From Mesostigma viride (Eukaryota > Streptophyta > Mesostigmatophyceae > Mesostigmatales > Mesostigmataceae), in the NCBI GenBank assembly GCA_009746045.1, contig RPFO01000702.1, positions 1,370,001 through 1,424,356 of the forward strand: a stretch of 54,356 nucleotides of DNA, given 5' to 3'. Both the position numbers and the translations under genes were made by a program. The notes under the pieces are model-generated. The model did no database searches. It was not told the DNA's origin and worked only from the letters and a program-made list of their open reading frames with translations. Below are positions 28,832 to 37,964 of the stretch, in pieces (the stretch's first letter is position 1; every line of letters starts with the position of its first letter).

Positions 28832-31800
28832 TTAAATTATATCGATTTTATAACCCTCACTAATATCTACATCGCTAATGTCTATTTCAATTTGATTTGC
28901 ATCCGGGGAGGCAGTAAAATTGAGTACTTGGCTTTTAGCAGTAAGCTTAATGGAAAAATCCTTTAATCTATCAACTACCCGTATCCAGCTATCTAAATTA
29001 AAGTTTCTAGTTACCCAGCAAAGGCGCAATTTTGACCCCTCAACATAATTTGAAACCGTTAATGGTATAGAATGATGGCAAGCGCAATTTGTAAAATTTA
29101 CTTCCTCCGCAATAGAACCAATTTTAAATTCAAGAGTTTGACCTACCCCATCTTCGGAAATAGGTAATATGTTTACATCATGGGTAAAAATAGCTGCAAC
29201 CGATCCAGCCTCATGTTTTTTAATATATCCTTGAGTTCCATATGTTCCCCTTATTAGATGAGAAATGGAGTATATTTCTTCTTCAAAAGGGATTTTTTTA
29301 ATATTTTTAAAAGCAATTAATTCATTGTTTATCTCTAGTAATTTCCAATTATTATCATTTAATTTCTCAAGCTCTATCCCTCTAACTTCGATTGTACTAA
29401 GATCGTCGATAAGAAATGGATTTGCCTCATCTACCACATGAAAATTAACGATTCTAGCAATAGAATTAGTTGGCTCTATTAGTGCTATTTTATTCCAATT
29501 CGGATTTAGACTTTGTTTAGTTCGAACGTAAAGAGGTAACTTGATTTTATTGTTCAAATGAACGGTTAGATAAGGGAAATCATAACCGTATAATTTAAAC
29601 GGCAGCTCAATGACCCTGAACTCGGTTTCTATATTTTTCTTATGGAACAGCTCAATCCTATTTTTAAAACTGGTTATGCTATGGTAGCTATTGATATCAT
29701 CTACTACGGCAATAACATTTATCATTAAACCGGTAAAGCTAATTTTTATTACACGTAGGTAATATCTTACTTCCTTATATTCCAAGGAGATAAAATCGGC
29801 TGGCTCTAGATCAATATATGAAATCGGGAGATTAAATTCCAGTATCTTACTCTCCGCTGCTGCATTCTTTAGCAATAATTTACCTATCTGCGCAGCCTCG
29901 GATATTGTTATTACAAACGGCAATCGCAAAGTAGCGTTTTTTAGATGCGAAAACTGCTCATTATTAACATGCAAATAACCAGGCTCATAATCCTGCAGCT
30001 GATTTTGAAAATAGATGTTTGCTTTTGCTAGCATCTGTTCTCTAGCAATAATAACCTCGCTTACATAAGTATTTTCTGCAAGTTTTATTAAATCTCCTGA
30101 CTCAATTCCGGCAGGTAAGCTTTGCCCTCTTTTAATAAAAGATATTTTCTGGCAGTCGCTTGCATTAATATCAAAAAAATAACTGCTTCTTAAAATACTA
30201 ATAGCATCCTTAGCAGAAAGCTGATGGTTAAAAATAACTCCGGATAGAACTTCATCTACCCCGTATGCTTCTACGTTTTTTAAGTCTATTTTACACCTAT
30301 TTGATATCTCAAGAATTATTGAGGCAACACTTGCCATTCCGAATTTGTCGTTAACCCAGTGGCCTTTTTCCCATAAATAACCGTCCCGCCATATATCCAT
30401 ATGAGGCCAAGCAGGATAAGGCCTTGCATCCCAGGTCCACAGAAACATGTTTTCAATATATTCCTCTTTACCCCAGAATTCTATAAAGGCTCTGATACAT
30501 CTCCTTTGAATAGAAAAATCTATCTCCCCGTTTGAATATTTTGGGATTCCGCCATCCTTACATAAAGGATCGAAAAAAACGTTTGGCTGATTAGAAGCCT
30601 TATCAATCGAGAGAAAACCATATTCGGTGAACCAGATTTTTTTTGATCGTGGTTGCCATGCTGTAATTATTCCATCTGGATTTCTATGGGTATTCTCCCA
30701 CCAATATTTAAGATTTTTCCAGGCGAAAGCGGGCGCTAGTGGTATTTTTTGATTTCGCTCATAACATGCGTAAAAGTCATATCCTTCCCCTTGCGAAAAC
30801 CCCTCTTTAATATCCTTATCAGCAATAAACGATCCTTCAATATTAGTCAGCGGGAAATATGCATCAATACCGATAAAATCTATAGCTTGAGAAGCCCATA
30901 AAGGGTCTAGATTATACCAACCTCCTTCCGTATGATGATATTCCGACCAATCAGCTGCATAGGAAACCAGAACTCTCTGCCCTACTATTGTTTTTACTAG
31001 ACCAGCAAGATTAGCTAATTCATTGACAGCGGGAAAATTATTTCCTGGGTCTTTTATTTTGGTAAGACCAATTAATTCACTACCAATAATAAAAGCATCC
31101 ACATAATCTTTAACAAGATTAGCATAGTGCAAAATAAATTCATTATAGCCTCCTCTTTTACGAAAAAACCGCTCTACCTCACCGGCAGCTCCCGTCAAAT
31201 GCCCACGCCAGGGCTTTTGGTCCGCGTCCATAAAAAACATAGGATAAAACATTATCTTAAGACCGCGGGATTTTAATTCCTGTAAATAACGAATTACACT
31301 CTGGTCATTTACACTACCGCCATATCTTGGGTTGCCATTAATATCTTTTGCTATTTCGTGAGCATTTTCCCTGGTATACTCCCCTACCCTCCATTCTTCA
31401 CTAAACCTAATTAACGGGTCTTTAAATTCAACTGCAGGCCTAATTAAGCATTCCGATAAATCGAGGCTATTTCCAAACCAGCAGATAACCGGTGCTACCC
31501 ATTCTATATTTTCACAAGTATTTTTGAGCTGATTTAAGCTATGAATGGAATTTGCTATATTATGAATATTATGTGAATTAATTACTTTTTCACATTTAAC
31601 AGAACCGTTTTGGGTAATTATTTGTTTTTTCTGGATAACAGTATCATAAACATACTCTCCGGAACCTGGAATCATCACCATCGATTTTACCATATCTTCA
31701 ACTGTGTAAGTGGTAGGAACGTTAGCTTTTCTGGTAACTTCAAATGATAAATTAGGGATGACATCTTCAAAATCTGCCAGCGGCAAATCCTCAAACACAA

Positions 31801-32365
31801 TATAAGCAAGATCTCGGAAAGCCGACACACAACCGTTCATTTTAGCTTGTATATACGGATCTGGCATTTGATCTTGTGCCCCTTTATAGAGCCGAAATTT
31901 ATAATGGCTAATATCTATAATTTCGTTGCCGTTCCATACTTTAGTAATTTCTCTAATTTCCCCTTGGCAAATAGCAACAGCAAAAGATAGAAAATACTCA
32001 TATTCAGTATAATAAGTTGTAGATTTAACCTGCTTAGGTAGCCTAAAAAATTTTGGTTGTCCAAAATATCTGGAAGTTGAACTGGTTTTAGCTGCATTCT
32101 TTATTTCATCAACCCAGATAATTTTGCCAAAAACTCTGGTTTTACCGAATACCAAGGGTATGGGTGATCCTAAAGTAGCTGTCGAAAGAGTAAAACTTTC
32201 CTTAAGACTTGCATATTTCTGAAAAACTTCTTTTTTATAAAACCACTTCCTTTCTAGGAAATCACCAATATACTTACCTGCATACCTCCCTATTGACGAC
32301 AATATCCCGCCGCCAATATATTTACCGATACTACCTCCGATAGCAGAAAAAAATGATCCGAGCAT
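28832..32365 (-). CDS. GTA tail megatron protein with TIM-barrel domain (gp15-like)
   Basis: This 1177-residue protein resembles the GTA baseplate megatron. It has an N-terminal glycine-rich helix, a phage-tail region through about residue 300, then a TIM-barrel domain (about 330-650). Typical blocks are GNPRYGG, IGSELIGLTKI, VSYAADWSEYH and WFTEYGFLSIDKASNQPN. After the barrel come repeated beta domains typical of tail-tip hub proteins (about 700-1177). GTA megatrons form the tip of the tail and contact the recipient cell. It is the first gene of the four-gene module, and the other GTA structural genes (terminase, portal, capsid) are not in this window. Confidence 0.9.
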   Translation of the reverse strand: MLGSFFSAIGGSIGKYIGGGILSSIGRYAGKYIGDFLERKWFYKKEVFQKYASLKESFTLSTATLGSPIPLVFGKTRVFGKIIWVDEIKNAAKTSSTSRYFGQPKFFRLPKQVKSTTYYTEYEYFLSFAVAICQGEIREITKVWNGNEIIDISHYKFRLYKGAQDQMPDPYIQAKMNGCVSAFRDLAYIVFEDLPLADFEDVIPNLSFEVTRKANVPTTYTVEDMVKSMVMIPGSGEYVYDTVIQKKQIITQNGSVKCEKVINSHNIHNIANSIHSLNQLKNTCENIEWVAPVICWFGNSLDLSECLIRPAVEFKDPLIRFSEEWRVGEYTRENAHEIAKDINGNPRYGGSVNDQSVIRYLQELKSRGLKIMFYPMFFMDADQKPWRGHLTGAAGEVERFFRKRGGYNEFILHYANLVKDYVDAFIIGSELIGLTKIKDPGNNFPAVNELANLAGLVKTIVGQRVLVSYAADWSEYHHTEGGWYNLDPLWASQAIDFIGIDAYFPLTNIEGSFIADKDIKEGFSQGEGYDFYACYERNQKIPLAPAFAWKNLKYWWENTHRNPDGIITAWQPRSKKIWFTEYGFLSIDKASNQPNVFFDPLCKDGGIPKYSNGEIDFSIQRRCIRAFIEFWGKEEYIENMFLWTWDARPYPAWPHMDIWRDGYLWEKGHWVNDKFGMASVASIILEISNRCKIDLKNVEAYGVDEVLSGVIFNHQLSAKDAISILRSSYFFDINASDCQKISFIKRGQSLPAGIESGDLIKLAENTYVSEVIIAREQMLAKANIYFQNQLQDYEPGYLHVNNEQFSHLKNATLRLPFVITISEAAQIGKLLLKNAAAESKILEFNLPISYIDLEPADFISLEYKEVRYYLRVIKISFTGLMINVIAVVDDINSYHSITSFKNRIELFHKKNIETEFRVIELPFKLYGYDFPYLTVHLNNKIKLPLYVRTKQSLNPNWNKIALIEPTNSIARIVNFHVVDEANPFLIDDLSTIEVRGIELEKLNDNNWKLLEINNELIAFKNIKKIPFEEEIYSISHLIRGTYGTQGYIKKHEAGSVAAIFTHDVNILPISEDGVGQTLEFKIGSIAEEVNFTNCACHHSIPLTVSNYVEGSKLRLCWVTRNFNLDSWIRVVDRLKDFSIKLTAKSQVLNFTASPDANQIEIDISDVDISEGYKIDII

Positions 32366-32684
32366 ATTATACTTCCTTATTATTTTTTACCAGAAACATA
32401 ATTAGCAGAAAAATCCATCAGCACTAATTATTGATAGGGATATAAAACAACCTTGGGTTTTTAATTTGAGTGGCAACCTAAATTTGGTTAGAATCGCTAG
32501 CACAATAGGCATAACCTTTCCGGAGTGTCAGTTTCTCTCAGTAGCCATGTAGAATTCTAGGCTGGTAACCCACCTTTAACTGCTTTTAGATATGGAAAAT
32601 AACGGTTGTAGTATATCAGGAGGACAAGGTGTTAATGATTCGAGAATTTGCTTTAGGCAAAAAAATAACTATTTATTATGTTAT
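32366..32684. other. Gap between GTA module and toxin-antitoxin operon
   Basis: No supported gene is seen. Short open stretches such as the one at 32592-32690 are below 35 codons and match nothing I recognise. The right end holds the promoter and operator of the toxin-antitoxin pair. Confidence 0.4.
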
Positions 32685-32711
32685 AATTAATCTAGATAAT
32701 CTAGATTAATT
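32685..32711. promoter_or_regulatory. Probable operator palindrome of the toxin-antitoxin operon
   Basis: A 12-base perfect inverted repeat (AATTAATCTAGA at 32685-32696 with its complement at 32700-32711) with a three-base centre ends 11 bases before the antitoxin start. Antitoxins of this class bind such palindromes to repress their own operon. An AT-rich stretch just upstream (TATTATGTTATAAT) could hold the -10 box. Confidence 0.6.
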
Positions 32712-32722
32712 AAGAGGTAACC

Positions 32723-32968
32723 ATGTATAAATGGCAATTGCACCAAGTAAAAAATAAATTGGGTCATTTAATTGCCATAGCAATGGAAGGGAAGTCTCAA
32801 TGTATTACAAAAAGAGGAGAAGAAGCAGTAGTTATTATATCCATGAAAGAATATAAAAAAATGACTAAACCAAAGCTCAGTTTAAACAAATTTCTGCTTA
32901 AGGGCGCTAAGATTGATGATTTTGTAGTAGAAAGGGTAACCGGTAAAGTTAGAAAATTGGATGTATGA
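32723..32968 (+). CDS. Antitoxin, Phd/YefM type
   Basis: This is an 81-residue antitoxin. The N-terminus (WQLHQVKNKLGHLIAIAMEG, then QCITKRGEEAVVIISMKEYKKM) has the Phd/YefM fold pattern: a helix, the 'iTkrGeeaVVliS..ey' strand pair, and a charged C-terminal tail that would wrap the toxin. A ribosome site (AAGAGG) precedes the ATG. Its last four bases overlap the start of the toxin gene (ATGA), a typical coupled arrangement. Confidence 0.88.
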   Translation: MYKWQLHQVKNKLGHLIAIAMEGKSQCITKRGEEAVVIISMKEYKKMTKPKLSLNKFLLKGAKIDDFVVERVTGKVRKLDV

Positions 32969-33366
32969 AGTACTTGCTAGATACCAATATAGTTTCGAAA
33001 TTAAGGAAAACGCTGCCTACCCCTAACGTAGTAAAGTGGATGGAAGGTGTTCCTTCTAATCAAATATATTTGAGTTGTATGGCAATTAGCGATCTTAGGT
33101 CAGGAGCTTTAAAGAAAGCTAAACAGGACAAAAGAGCTGGGCCAGTGTTAATCAACTGGATAGATGAACTGATTAGTTCTTATGAAGAACTAATAGTATT
33201 AATTGACCTGGAAATTTGCAAGAAATGGGCTGAGCTTTTAACTATTGATAGTTTTTTATTAGCCCAAGCGTTTACAAATAATATGGTATTAGTCACCAAT
33301 AACATTAAGCATTTTAAAATGTTTGGCGCTAAATATCTGAATCCTTTTGGAGTAGAAAATGTTTAA
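32965..33366 (+). CDS. vapC: PIN-domain toxin, VapC/FitB type
   Basis: This 133-residue PIN-domain ribonuclease toxin begins with the first acidic position in LLDTNIV (Asp6). The second acidic position, usually Glu in an 'EL' context, reads Asp43 in AISDLRSG. A third acidic residue, Asp95, lies in TIDSFLLAQAF. The usual TRN of FitB-type proteins reads TNN here. The linker before Asp95 is shorter than in most relatives, where a glycine-rich loop is expected, so activity may be reduced or lost. It is coupled to the Phd-type antitoxin. VapC toxins typically cut tRNA or rRNA; the target here is unknown. Confidence 0.85.
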   Translation: MKYLLDTNIVSKLRKTLPTPNVVKWMEGVPSNQIYLSCMAISDLRSGALKKAKQDKRAGPVLINWIDELISSYEELIVLIDLEICKKWAELLTIDSFLLAQAFTNNMVLVTNNIKHFKMFGAKYLNPFGVENV

Positions 33367-33694
33367 TAGTGATCAGATAATTATCTATAAAGATAAAAAC
33401 GGACAAATTTCAGTTGATGTAGTATTACGTGATGAAATGGTTTGGTTAAATTTAACTCAACTATCAGAGTTATTTGTCAGAGACAAATCTGTAATTTCGC
33501 GGCATATAAAAAATATATTAAAAGAGCAAGAATTATCCGAGGTATCAACTGTTGCAAATTTTGCAACAGTTCAAGCCGAAGGAGGTAAAAGTGTTACTAG
33601 ACAATTAGAATATTATAATCTGGATATGATCATCTCGGTAGGATACCGAGTTAACTCAAGAAAAGCCGTAGAGTTTAGAAAATGGGCAAGTTGA
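33359..33694 (+). pseudogene. RhuM-family gene, truncated
   Basis: The 111-residue product matches the N-terminal part of RhuM-like proteins: IIIYKDKNGQISVDVVL, VWLNLTQLSELF, DKSVISRHIKNI and LEYYNLDMIISVGYRVNS, ending RKAVEFRKWAS. Full RhuM proteins are about 300 residues or more, so roughly two-thirds is missing after a stop at 33692. Its start overlaps the vapC stop, so it may belong to the same operon. The function of RhuM is not established; it is often found on pathogenicity islands. Confidence 0.75.
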
Positions 33695-33831
33695 ATATTA
33701 ATGAATTTAAATTAACATCTGTAACTCCAGAGAGTTTAACGGCTCTTGCTTTATTGATAGCCGAAAGTGACCCAAAACAAAAAGAAATAATAATTAGGTT
33801 AGTAGTAAATTTGTTAAATGAGAAAAACTAA
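33682..33831 (+). CDS. Small open frame overlapping the rhuM stop
   Basis: A 49-residue frame starts at an ATG inside the end of rhuM and reads MGKLNINEFKLTSVTPESL onward, ending in a helical segment. It shows codon use like its neighbours but no recognisable motif and no clear ribosome site. It could be a small protein or a decayed piece of a longer gene. Confidence 0.3.
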   Translation: MGKLNINEFKLTSVTPESLTALALLIAESDPKQKEIIIRLVVNLLNEKN

Positions 33832-34122
33832 AAAATCAAACAAGACCGAAAGGAATTAGCCTTTAAGATAAAGCAGGCGCAGAAAATAGCGATCTATCTT
33901 AAATCGCAGTGTAGCCTTAACTGCAACGTTAACAACTAATCCTCGTTTCCTTATTTAAGATCGGGGTGATAATGGTTATGTCCAGAGTTTGGTTTTCCCA
34001 AAACTTAAAAACCATTATAACTGCTCTACTGGACAGTTTTTTCAGCTCCCCGATCACCAATAACCAAGTTCTTTTGGTGGTCGAACTTAATTTCATTTTT
34101 TAAGTTTAAAGGAGTTATCATT
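33832..34122. other. Gap before the lipoprotein gene
   Basis: No gene is seen. The region contains the 97-base palindromic element at 33959-34055 and the ribosome site AAAGGAG of the next gene at about 34111. Confidence 0.5.
33959..34055. repeat. Palindromic element, copy 2 (RPE-like)
   Basis: The 97-base element is bounded by perfect arms GATCGGGG (33959-33966) and CCCCGATC (34048-34055). Inside, ATAATGGTT at 33969-33977 faces AACCATTAT at 34010-34018, enclosing a smaller hairpin AGTTTGG/CCCAAAACT. TGTCCAG and CTGGACA also pair across that inner stem, an order that could not form in the same hairpin. Size and nested arms fit the Rickettsia palindromic element type. Confidence 0.55.
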
Positions 34123-34572
34123 ATGAAAAAAATCCAGATCACAGCTCTATCAATAATCCTTTCTTCCGGTATTCTATCTTCCTGCGGAAAAGATGAAATC
34201 GAAAAATGGGAGGAAGAAAAAGAACAAGCACTTATTGATGCTGAATTTACAGATACACAAACCCGTCTTGATTACCTACAATGCTATGCTTTGGCTTTGC
34301 AGGAAAAAAGCAAATGCCTACTTAAGCTTAACAATAAAAATATTAAAGCAGAGCTAATAAGGCATCATTTTTATACTAATAATTACGTTTACCAGCTGGA
34401 GAAACTAGGTTTTATGCAATTCCTCAAAAACAAAGGAGCTGTTTGTGATAAAATCACGGAAGGGCCTAAATACACCAGCGAAACCGAAAGTTACGTAGCT
34501 AAATGTACTGACGGCAATATCTATTTATTAAAGTTCGATTATGATGAAAATACATGGCTACTTGTGAAATAG
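34123..34572 (+). CDS. Putative lipoprotein
   Basis: The protein has 149 residues, a signal peptide with positive start (MKKIQITALSIIL) and a lipobox LSSC, so Cys20 would be lipidated after cleavage. The mature part is charged, with four further cysteines (as in LQCYALALQEKSKC and VCDKITEG) that could form disulfides. The ribosome site AAAGGAG lies 9 bases before the ATG. I recognise no domain. It stands alone downstream of the palindromic element and upstream of an ABC transporter operon. Confidence 0.75.
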   Translation: MKKIQITALSIILSSGILSSCGKDEIEKWEEEKEQALIDAEFTDTQTRLDYLQCYALALQEKSKCLLKLNNKNIKAELIRHHFYTNNYVYQLEKLGFMQFLKNKGAVCDKITEGPKYTSETESYVAKCTDGNIYLLKFDYDENTWLLVK

Positions 34573-34722
34573 TTTTAACTTAAAAATAAGAAACAAAATC
34601 ATCCTATTGTAAAAACGTGTCATCAATTGATAAATCTTATAAGTTTTCTTTAATTTTCTGTCATCTTTAAAAATTTTACTCCATTATTTTTTTAAAGAAT
34701 TAAAGAATCAAGTTGATTATTT

Positions 34723-36495
34723 ATGAGGTTAACTTATATACCGGCTCGTTTTAATGCGAGTGGTCATCACAAAACCGCTAAAAATAGAACAAGCAATTTG
34801 TTGTTTAACATTTTAGCTTTTCTGCTAATAACTGTAGGCCTTGCATTAATTGGGGTAGGATTTACAGAAATGTCTGCCCCAATAAGCATATTAAAATCAG
34901 AACAAATATCTTTAGATCCGGTAAATTTATTTGAATATTCCTTGCGCACCACTCTTCGGATGTTTATTGCTTTGGTCTTCTCTTTAATTTTTTCTTTATT
35001 ATATGCCACTATTGCTGCTAAAAATAGCTATGCAGAAGAAATTTTAGTACCTTTACTTGATATTTTACAATCAGTTCCGATTCTTGGTTATATTTCATTC
35101 ACCGTTACGGGATTCTTGCTATTATTCCCTAATAGTATTATGGGTGCTGAATGCGCCGCCATTTTCGCCATTTTTACGTCTCAAGCTTGGAATCTTACTT
35201 TCAGCTTTTATCAATCCTTAAAAACTGTTCCCAAAGAATTAATAGAAGCAAGTTCCATATTTAAAATGTCGAAATGGCAAAGGTTCTGGCGGGTGGAGCT
35301 GCCTTTTGGTATACCAAGTTTAGTTGGAAACATTGTAGTATCAATGTCCGGTGGATGGTTTTTTGTGGTTGCCGCTGAAGTAATTAGCGTAGGTAACAAT
35401 AAAATAAGTTTGCCAGGTATTGGGTCGTACATATCACTCGCTCTTGAACACGAAAACATACCATCTATTGTATATGCTCTAACGGCTATGATACTAATCA
35501 TAATAATTTATGACCAACTAATATTAAGAACCCTTGTTGCCTGGTCTGATAAATTTCACTACGAAAACACAGGAAGTAGTAACGCCCCAAAGTCGTGGGT
35601 TTTAACCTTGTTTAATCAAAGCATTTTGATAAATAAGTTATTCCTGCCTATAATTTATTTTTTCAGATTAATAGTATATTTTCCGTTATTTAACTACTCA
35701 AGTGATACCAAAAACCCTGAACAAAACCAAGAATTTGTTAACTACCACTACAACAGAACCTCTAAATATTTATGGTATTTTGCATTATTTGTTATATTTG
35801 CCCTAGCAAGTTACTATTTATTTAACTTTTTACAGAATCAAATAAAATTAAGTGAATTGCTCGAAGTGCTACAACTAGTTTTAATTACTATGCTACGAGT
35901 TTTTACGTTAGTAATTATTGCTTCTATTATTTGGATACCAATTGGTATATATATCGGTTTACACCCAAAACTAGCAGCAGTTATGCAACCAATAACTCAA
36001 TTTCTTGCCGCTTTCCCTGCGAATTTACTTTTTCCACTGGCAGTAATTGGAATCAGTAAATACGACCTTAACCCCAATATTTGGTTAAGCCCCTTAATGA
36101 TTGTAGGAGCGCAGTGGTATATTCTATTTAATGTAATTACAGGGAGTTCCTCTTTCCCTACCGAGCTTAGAGAAGCGTCTAAAAATTTTAATATAAAAGG
36201 CCTTCTGTGGTGGCGTAAGGTTATGTTACCGGGAATTGCACCTTATTTTATTACAGGAGCAATTACAGCTTCTGGAGGGGCGTGGAATGCTAGTATAGTA
36301 GCAGAAGTAGTTAGCTGGGGAGATAAAAAAATAGTGCTAAAAGGTATCGGTAGTTATATAACGCAGATGACCATAGAGGCAGATTTCCATCGAATAGTTC
36401 TAGGAATAGGGGTTATGTCTCTCTGCATAGCATTAATCAACCACTTTTTTTGGCAACCACTATATAATTACTCCGCAAAAAAATATAAATTTTAA
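34723..36495 (+). CDS. ABC transporter permease, two fused NitT/TauT-type domains
   Basis: This 590-residue protein contains two binding-protein-dependent permease domains in tandem. Each half has about five membrane helices and an EAA loop: ELIEASSIFKMSKWQRFW near residue 170, and ELREASKNFNIKGLLWW near residue 490. The halves resemble permeases of the nitrate/sulfonate/bicarbonate (NitT/TauT) class. A linker of about 60 residues separates them. A fused permease plus the ATPase that follows would make a complete transporter core. No periplasmic binding protein gene lies nearby, so the substrate is unknown. Confidence 0.88.
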   Translation: MRLTYIPARFNASGHHKTAKNRTSNLLFNILAFLLITVGLALIGVGFTEMSAPISILKSEQISLDPVNLFEYSLRTTLRMFIALVFSLIFSLLYATIAAKNSYAEEILVPLLDILQSVPILGYISFTVTGFLLLFPNSIMGAECAAIFAIFTSQAWNLTFSFYQSLKTVPKELIEASSIFKMSKWQRFWRVELPFGIPSLVGNIVVSMSGGWFFVVAAEVISVGNNKISLPGIGSYISLALEHENIPSIVYALTAMILIIIIYDQLILRTLVAWSDKFHYENTGSSNAPKSWVLTLFNQSILINKLFLPIIYFFRLIVYFPLFNYSSDTKNPEQNQEFVNYHYNRTSKYLWYFALFVIFALASYYLFNFLQNQIKLSELLEVLQLVLITMLRVFTLVIIASIIWIPIGIYIGLHPKLAAVMQPITQFLAAFPANLLFPLAVIGISKYDLNPNIWLSPLMIVGAQWYILFNVITGSSSFPTELREASKNFNIKGLLWWRKVMLPGIAPYFITGAITASGGAWNASIVAEVVSWGDKKIVLKGIGSYITQMTIEADFHRIVLGIGVMSLCIALINHFFWQPLYNYSAKKYKF

Positions 36496-36516
36496 TCAGT
36501 TTTAAGTACAGAATTT

Positions 36517-37812
36517 ATGAATAATAATTTAATTGAACTCTCCTCAATTACCCAAAGTTTTACAAAACCTGATGGCCATATCCAAAAAATATTAGATCAG
36601 ATCAGTTTTAATGTTAAGGAAAGAGAAATACTGGCAATACTTGGTAAATCCGGTTGCGGTAAGTCGACCTTGCTAAGGGTTATTGCAGGATTAGTCAAAC
36701 CCAGCAGAGGGAAAGTAAAATACAATAATGACGCAACAGATAAAATTTTCGGTATTAGTATGATTTTCCAGAGCTTTGCTCTGTTTCCCTGGCTTACTGT
36801 TCTTGAAAATGTAGAACTCGGTTTAGAGGCGATGGATATTCCAAGGATGGAGCGGCGCCAAAAAGCGTTGGAAGCCATAGATTTAATAGGTCTTGATGGA
36901 TTTGAATCAGCCATGCCAAGAGAACTATCGGGCGGTATGAAACAAAGAGTAGGATTTGCTAGAGCTTTAGTAGTAGAACCGCAGGTAATGCTTATGGATG
37001 AACCATTTTCTGCTCTCGATATACTTACTTCAGATACCTTAAAAAACGATTTTCTTGATCTTTGGGTTGCTAAGAAAACGAATCTAAAATCGGTAATAAT
37101 AGTTACGCACAGTATTGAAGAAGCAGTGATGATGGCTGATCGGGTTTTGATTTTAGCTTCAAATCCAGGGCGGGTAGTCTCTGAATTAAAGATTAATTTA
37201 AGCAGACCAAGGCATGCTCATACTCCAGAATTTCAAGAATTAGTTGACCAAATCTATACTAAAATGTCAGAAGCCGGTAAACAAATTTTTGAAGATAAAG
37301 CCAAGAAAATACACGAACATGATATAACTCAAAATCTGATCTATACCTCTCCGAATCAACTTGCGGCTCTAACAGGAACCCTTGCTGCACCTCCTTATAA
37401 CGGCTCAGGTGATCTAGCAGATCTCGTTAAAGCTTTACAGATTAAAACATTTGACGTAATTCATATTTCTGAAGCTCTATCTATACTTAAATTTGCAACA
37501 GTTAACGAGGGTAACATCAAACTAACAAAAACTGGAAAACTTTTTGCAACTACAGAATTGGAAGAACGGAAACGAATCTTTGCCGAACAACTACTGAAAA
37601 ACGTGCCCCTTGCGTCATATATAGTTAATGTCTTAAATGGCAGAGCAGACAACAAAGCACCTAAATCCCGTTTCTTAACCCACCTAGAAGACCAATTATC
37701 AGCTAGCGAAGCCTCCACAGCTTTAAAAGCGATAATAGTAGCTGGTAGGTATGCTGAACTATTTTCCTACGATGATAATAAACAATTATTCAGCTTGGAT
37801 AATCCGACTTAA
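36517..37812 (+). CDS. ABC transporter ATPase with C-terminal AAA-associated domain
   Basis: The 431-residue protein has an N-terminal NitT/TauT-type ATPase: Walker A GKSGCGKS (43-50), signature LSGGMKQR, Walker B VMLMDEP and the switch histidine in VTHS. The last ~150 residues form a separate domain, starting near NLIYTSPNQLAALTG, that matches the 'AAA-associated' C-terminal domain seen with some NitT/TauT-like ATPases. That domain may be regulatory, since it is winged-helix-like. The gene follows the permease by 21 bases. Confidence 0.88.
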   Translation: MNNNLIELSSITQSFTKPDGHIQKILDQISFNVKEREILAILGKSGCGKSTLLRVIAGLVKPSRGKVKYNNDATDKIFGISMIFQSFALFPWLTVLENVELGLEAMDIPRMERRQKALEAIDLIGLDGFESAMPRELSGGMKQRVGFARALVVEPQVMLMDEPFSALDILTSDTLKNDFLDLWVAKKTNLKSVIIVTHSIEEAVMMADRVLILASNPGRVVSELKINLSRPRHAHTPEFQELVDQIYTKMSEAGKQIFEDKAKKIHEHDITQNLIYTSPNQLAALTGTLAAPPYNGSGDLADLVKALQIKTFDVIHISEALSILKFATVNEGNIKLTKTGKLFATTELEERKRIFAEQLLKNVPLASYIVNVLNGRADNKAPKSRFLTHLEDQLSASEASTALKAIIVAGRYAELFSYDDNKQLFSLDNPT

Positions 37813-37887
37813 TGTGCACTATAAATACTTGAAGTTTTAATTAATTACTGGTATAAGACTCGTATCTTTTTTATTTTACCCTAAGAA

Positions 37888-37964
37888 GCGCCCTTAGCTC
37901 AGCTGGATAGAGCAACGGATTTCTAATCCGTAGGTCAGAGGTTCGAATCCTCTAGGGCGCGCCA
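37888..37964 (+). tRNA. tRNA-Arg(TCT)
   Basis: A full cloverleaf is visible. The acceptor stem GCGCCCT (37888-37894) pairs with AGGGCGC (37954-37960). The D arm carries AGCTCAGCTGGATAGAGC, the anticodon loop is TTTCTAA with anticodon TCT, and the T arm contains GGTTCGAATCC. The discriminator G is followed by an encoded CCA (37962-37964). It reads AGA. The C-terminal codons of the recombinase on the opposite strand overlap its 3' part, a typical integration-site arrangement. Confidence 0.95.
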
